DNA from: Geminicoccus sp.
GTDB taxonomy: Bacteria; Pseudomonadota; Alphaproteobacteria; UBA7985
Length of the DNA: 63,063 nucleotides
NCBI GenBank assembly: GCA_002708995.1
Contig: PAPT01000028.1
Coordinates: forward strand, 1 to 63,063
Direction: 5' to 3'
Below, one piece after another: positions 60,250 to 63,063 of this stretch. Under the pieces are notes generated by a model. That model ran no database searches. It was not told the DNA's origin and saw only the letters and a list, made by a program, of their open reading frames with translations. Each line of letters starts with the position of its first letter. Within the stretch, counting starts at the first letter, position 1. Position numbers and translations under genes: made by a program.

Positions 60250-63063
60250 TCAGGCTGCGCCAAAACCGCCCCCGCCGGGGGTCAGCATGATCACCTGATC
60301 ACCCGCTGCGACTTCGGTCTGGTCGTTGCCGGCCAGCCGCTCGCGGCTGCCGTCCGCGCGCTCGACCCAGTTCTCGCCTGGTTGCCCCGGCTCGCCCCCT
60401 GCCGCGCCGTGGGGGCGCTGAACCCGGTGCGAGGTCAGCACAGTCACGGTCATGGGCTCGAGAAAGCGCAGCCGCCGCTCGATCCCCTCCCCGCCCCAGT
60501 GGCGCCCGTGGCCGCCCGACCCCTGCCGGATGGCAAAGCCCTCGACCCGCACCGGAAACCGCTGTTCCAGCACCTCCGGGTCGGTCATGCGGGTGTTGGT
60601 CATATGACTGTGCACGGCCGACGCACCCTCGAAGTCCGGCCCCGCGCCGGTTCCCCCGCAGATGGTTTCGTAGTTCTGTACCCAGTCGTTGCCGTAGACG
60701 AAGTTGTTCATCGTCCCCTGCGAGCCTGCCAGCACCCCCAGCGCGCCGTAGAGCGTCTCGGCGATGGCCTGGCTGACCTCGGTGTTCCCGGAGATCACGG
60801 CGGCCGGGTAGCGCGGGTTGATCATCGAGCCCTCGGGGATCACCAGCTCCAGCGGCTGCAGGCAGCCCTCGTTCATGGGGATGTTCTTGCCCACCAGCGT
60901 TCGGAAGACGTAGAGCACCACCGCCCTGCAGATCGAGGCCGGGGCATTGTAGTTGAGCGGGTCCTGCGCCGATGTGCCGGTGAAATCCAGCCGGGCGCTG
61001 CGTCGGGCGTGGTCGACGCTGATCGCCACCCGGATTTCCGCGCCCGTATCCAGCCGGTGGGTGAAGCGCGCGTCGCTGAGCACGTCGATGACCCGGCGCA
61101 CGCTCTCTTCGGCGTTGTCTTTGACATGGTCCATGTAGGCGTGGACCGTCGCCAGTCCATACTGCTCGATCAGCGCCCGCAGCGCCTGCTCCCCGGTGCT
61201 GTTGGCGGCGATCTGGGCGGCGAGGTCGGCCATATTCTGCTCGACGTTGCGGCAGGGATAGTCACCGGACAGCAGCAGGTCGCGGGCCGCCGCCGCTTCG
61301 AGGACGCCCTCGGACACCAACCGGAAGTTATCGATCACCACGCCTTCTTCGGCGATGTGGCGGCTGTCGGGCGGGGCCGACCCGGGGGTGCGGCCACCGA
61401 TATCGGCGTGGTGGCCCCGGCTGGCCACGGTCGCCAGGATCTCCGGCGCGCCGCCGTCGGTGCGTGCCGGGGCGAAGACCGGCGTGATCACGGTCACATC
61501 GGGCAGATGCGTCCCACCGTTGAAGGGGTTATTCATCATGAACACGTCTCCGGGGCGGATGCGCCCGGCGTTTTCGTGCAGGATCTTCTTCACGCTCTCG
61601 CTCATCGAGCCCAGATGCACCGGTACGTGCGGCGCGTTGGCGACCAGATCCCCGCGCGCGTCGAACAGGGCGCAGGAGAAGTCCAGCCGCTCCTTGATAT
61701 TGACCGAGTAGGCGGTGTTCTCCAGCGTTGCGCCCATCTGGTCGGCGATGGCCATGAACTGGTTGTTGAAGACTTCGAGCATGATCGGGTCGATAGCGGT
61801 TCCCACGGCGTCCTGCCGCGCCAGCCCTTCGACCCGGCTCAGCAGCAGATTGCCACCCGACAGGCACTGCGCCCGCCAGCCCGGCTCGACCATGGTCGTG
61901 CCCGTGTCTTCGGTCAGCAGCGCCGGACCGTCGATGGTCTCTGCTTCAGCCAGCCGCGCGCGCTCGAACACCGGCACGGTCCGCGCCGCGCCACCCAGAT
62001 GCACCGCGCAGTCGTCGATGTGCGCCGCCCCGGACAGCGGCGGCAGGTCCAGCGCCGGATCCTGCCCCGTACGGCCCACGCCTTCGACCACGAGCATCTC
62101 GACCACTAGAGCGCTGGTGTCGGGCTGGAAGCCATAGCGCTGCTGGTGGGCGTCGACGAAGGCGTCCGTGAGCGCTGCGATACCATCCAGCGCCAGCGGC
62201 AGGCTCTGGTGCGCCCCCGCCGTGCGGACGTGGACGCGCTGGTTGACGCTGATCTGGTCCGCCGCGATGCCCTGCGCGGCAACGGCCTCGCGCACCGCCG
62301 CTGACAGTGTCTCGAACACTGGCGCCGCCGCGGCGAGGTCAGACAGCGGGCGGTCGAACTGGAACTGGCGGGAGGCCCGGACATCGGCCAGCCCCATGCC
62401 GAAGGCCGACAGCACCCCGGCGAAGGGGTGCAGGAACACCTGCTCCATCCCCAGCACGTCCGCGACCTGGCAGGCGTGCTGACCGCCCGCACCGCCGTAG
62501 CTGTGCAGCGTGTAGCCGGTGACATCGTAGCCGCGCTGGACTGAGATTTTCTTGATGGCGTTGGCCATGTTCTCGACCGCGATGCGCAGAAAGCCCTCGG
62601 CCAGCTCTTCGGGGCTGCGCAGAAGCTCGTTCAGCGCGGCCGCAATTACCTCGGCCAGCGCGCGGAACTTCTCCACCACCACATCGCGGTCGAGCGGTTG
62701 ATCGCCCCCGGGGCCGAACACGGCGGGGAAGTACTGCGCCTGCACCTTGCCCAGCAGCACGTTACAGTCGGTAACAGTCAGCGGCCCACCGCGGCGGTAG
62801 CAGGCGGGACCGGGGTTGGCGCCCGCGCTCTCCGGGCCGACCTGCAGCCGGCCGTCCTCGAACTTCAGGATCGATCCACCGCCGGCCGCGACGGTATGAA
62901 TGTTCATCATTGGCGCGCGCAGACGAACCCCGGCGACCTCGGTCTCGAAGGATTGCTCGTAGTCTCCGGCGAAGTGACAGACGTCGGTCGACGTCCCGCC
63001 CATGTCAAAGCCGATGATCCGGTCAAAGCCCGCCTGCTGCGCCGTGCGCACCATGCCGACCAC
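60250..63063 (-). CDS. Fused hydantoinase A/B (5-oxoprolinase family), N-terminus outside window
   Basis: The 937 visible residues comprise most of the HyuA half ([20 protein letters not shown], then [37 protein letters not shown]) and all of the HyuB half, which starts near [20 protein letters not shown]. HyuB motifs include [36 protein letters not shown] and [17 protein letters not shown]. The fused arrangement is that of ATP-dependent 5-oxoprolinases and some acetone carboxylase- or hydantoinase-like proteins. Likely work is ATP-driven ring opening of oxoproline, hydantoin or a similar lactam. The protein runs off the right edge, so about 250 N-terminal residues are missing here. Confidence 0.85.
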   Translation of the reverse strand: MVGMVRTAQQAGFDRIIGFDMGGTSTDVCHFAGDYEQSFETEVAGVRLRAPMMNIHTVAAGGGSILKFEDGRLQVGPESAGANPGPACYRRGGPLTVTDCNVLLGKVQAQYFPAVFGPGGDQPLDRDVVVEKFRALAEVIAAALNELLRSPEELAEGFLRIAVENMANAIKKISVQRGYDVTGYTLHSYGGAGGQHACQVADVLGMEQVFLHPFAGVLSAFGMGLADVRASRQFQFDRPLSDLAAAAPVFETLSAAVREAVAAQGIAADQISVNQRVHVRTAGAHQSLPLALDGIAALTDAFVDAHQQRYGFQPDTSALVVEMLVVEGVGRTGQDPALDLPPLSGAAHIDDCAVHLGGAARTVPVFERARLAEAETIDGPALLTEDTGTTMVEPGWRAQCLSGGNLLLSRVEGLARQDAVGTAIDPIMLEVFNNQFMAIADQMGATLENTAYSVNIKERLDFSCALFDARGDLVANAPHVPVHLGSMSESVKKILHENAGRIRPGDVFMMNNPFNGGTHLPDVTVITPVFAPARTDGGAPEILATVASRGHHADIGGRTPGSAPPDSRHIAEEGVVIDNFRLVSEGVLEAAAARDLLLSGDYPCRNVEQNMADLAAQIAANSTGEQALRALIEQYGLATVHAYMDHVKDNAEESVRRVIDVLSDARFTHRLDTGAEIRVAISVDHARRSARLDFTGTSAQDPLNYNAPASICRAVVLYVFRTLVGKNIPMNEGCLQPLELVIPEGSMINPRYPAAVISGNTEVSQAIAETLYGALGVLAGSQGTMNNFVYGNDWVQNYETICGGTGAGPDFEGASAVHSHMTNTRMTDPEVLEQRFPVRVEGFAIRQGSGGHGRHWGGEGIERRLRFLEPMTVTVLTSHRVQRPHGAAGGEPGQPGENWVERADGSRERLAGNDQTEVAAGDQVIMLTPGGGGFGAA

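Noticed and set aside
1..63063. CRISPR arrays, tRNA or rRNA genes, transposases and phage genes
   Set aside because: None seen on either strand by eye. A tRNA scan and repeat finder would be needed to exclude small cases.

Overview
The window looks like chromosome from a marine or salt-tolerant proteobacterium. Most of it (about 10.6-63 kb) is GC-rich and densely coding, and it is dominated by catabolism of osmolytes and marine organic matter: choline-O-sulfate, carnitine/betaine-type quaternary amines, C3-sulfonates, hydroxyproline-like compounds and N-methylated or amino compounds. The sequence alone does not settle alpha- versus gammaproteobacterium. No rRNA, tRNA, CRISPR array, insertion sequence or phage gene was recognised.

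Region 1 (1-10.6 kb) is more AT-rich and island-like. It has the 3' end of a possible secreted protein abutting a truncated cytochrome P450, then four sulfotransferase-type genes (one fused to a glycosyltransferase), two related family-2-like glycosyltransferases, a decayed group-1 glycosyltransferase and an orphan membrane protein. It probably served synthesis of a sulfated surface polysaccharide. Region 2 (10.6-12.5 kb) is a dead alpha-glucoside locus: an alpha-glucosidase with one in-frame stop and a LacI regulator cut off after its DNA-binding domain.

Region 3 (12.5-20.9 kb) is a tightly coupled minus-strand operon for quaternary ammonium compounds: choline-sulfatase, a Rieske oxygenase of the carnitine/betaine type, two SDR dehydrogenases, a beta-keto acid cleavage enzyme, an aldehyde dehydrogenase and a carnitine dehydrogenase. 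A 5'-truncated GATase1-like AraC regulator precedes it. A flavoprotein monooxygenase and a cupin follow on the plus strand.

Region 4 (23.0-26.7 kb) is the most striking part: the remains of a 2,3-dihydroxypropane-1-sulfonate (DHPS)/sulfolactate operon. HpsN and both sulfopyruvate decarboxylase subunits are intact. The genes between and after them have been fused by deletions: an FMN 2-hydroxyacid dehydrogenase joined to the tail of a TRAP transporter, and the head of an SDR joined to the tail of a zinc alcohol dehydrogenase.

Region 5 (26.8-49.2 kb) holds LemA/DUF2207, a PhyH dioxygenase, an unusual aldehyde dehydrogenase with DUF1330, an enolase-superfamily enzyme beside aconitase X, a glutaredoxin-MauE fusion, and an N-methylglutamate synthase-type trio (mgsABC/glxBCD) with a GlnT/GmaS-type glutamine synthetase. 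These are followed by kynureninase, a group II PLP decarboxylase, an SHMT-like enzyme, a second sulfatase, an aldehyde dehydrogenase and an SDR. Region 6 (49.4-63 kb) contains a PepSY protein with a clear terminator, a membrane-tethered HTH regulator, an Asp/Glu racemase-family enzyme, M20 and M24 peptidase-family hydrolases, a MetC-like lyase, an EamA exporter, an enoyl-CoA hydratase with an acyl-CoA synthetase, another aldehyde dehydrogenase and a fused hydantoinase/oxoprolinase that runs off the end.

A recurrent theme of the first 27 kb is gene loss by deletion. At least seven remnants (P450, GT4, alpha-glucosidase, LacI, AraC and two gene-gene chimeras) sit among intact genes.
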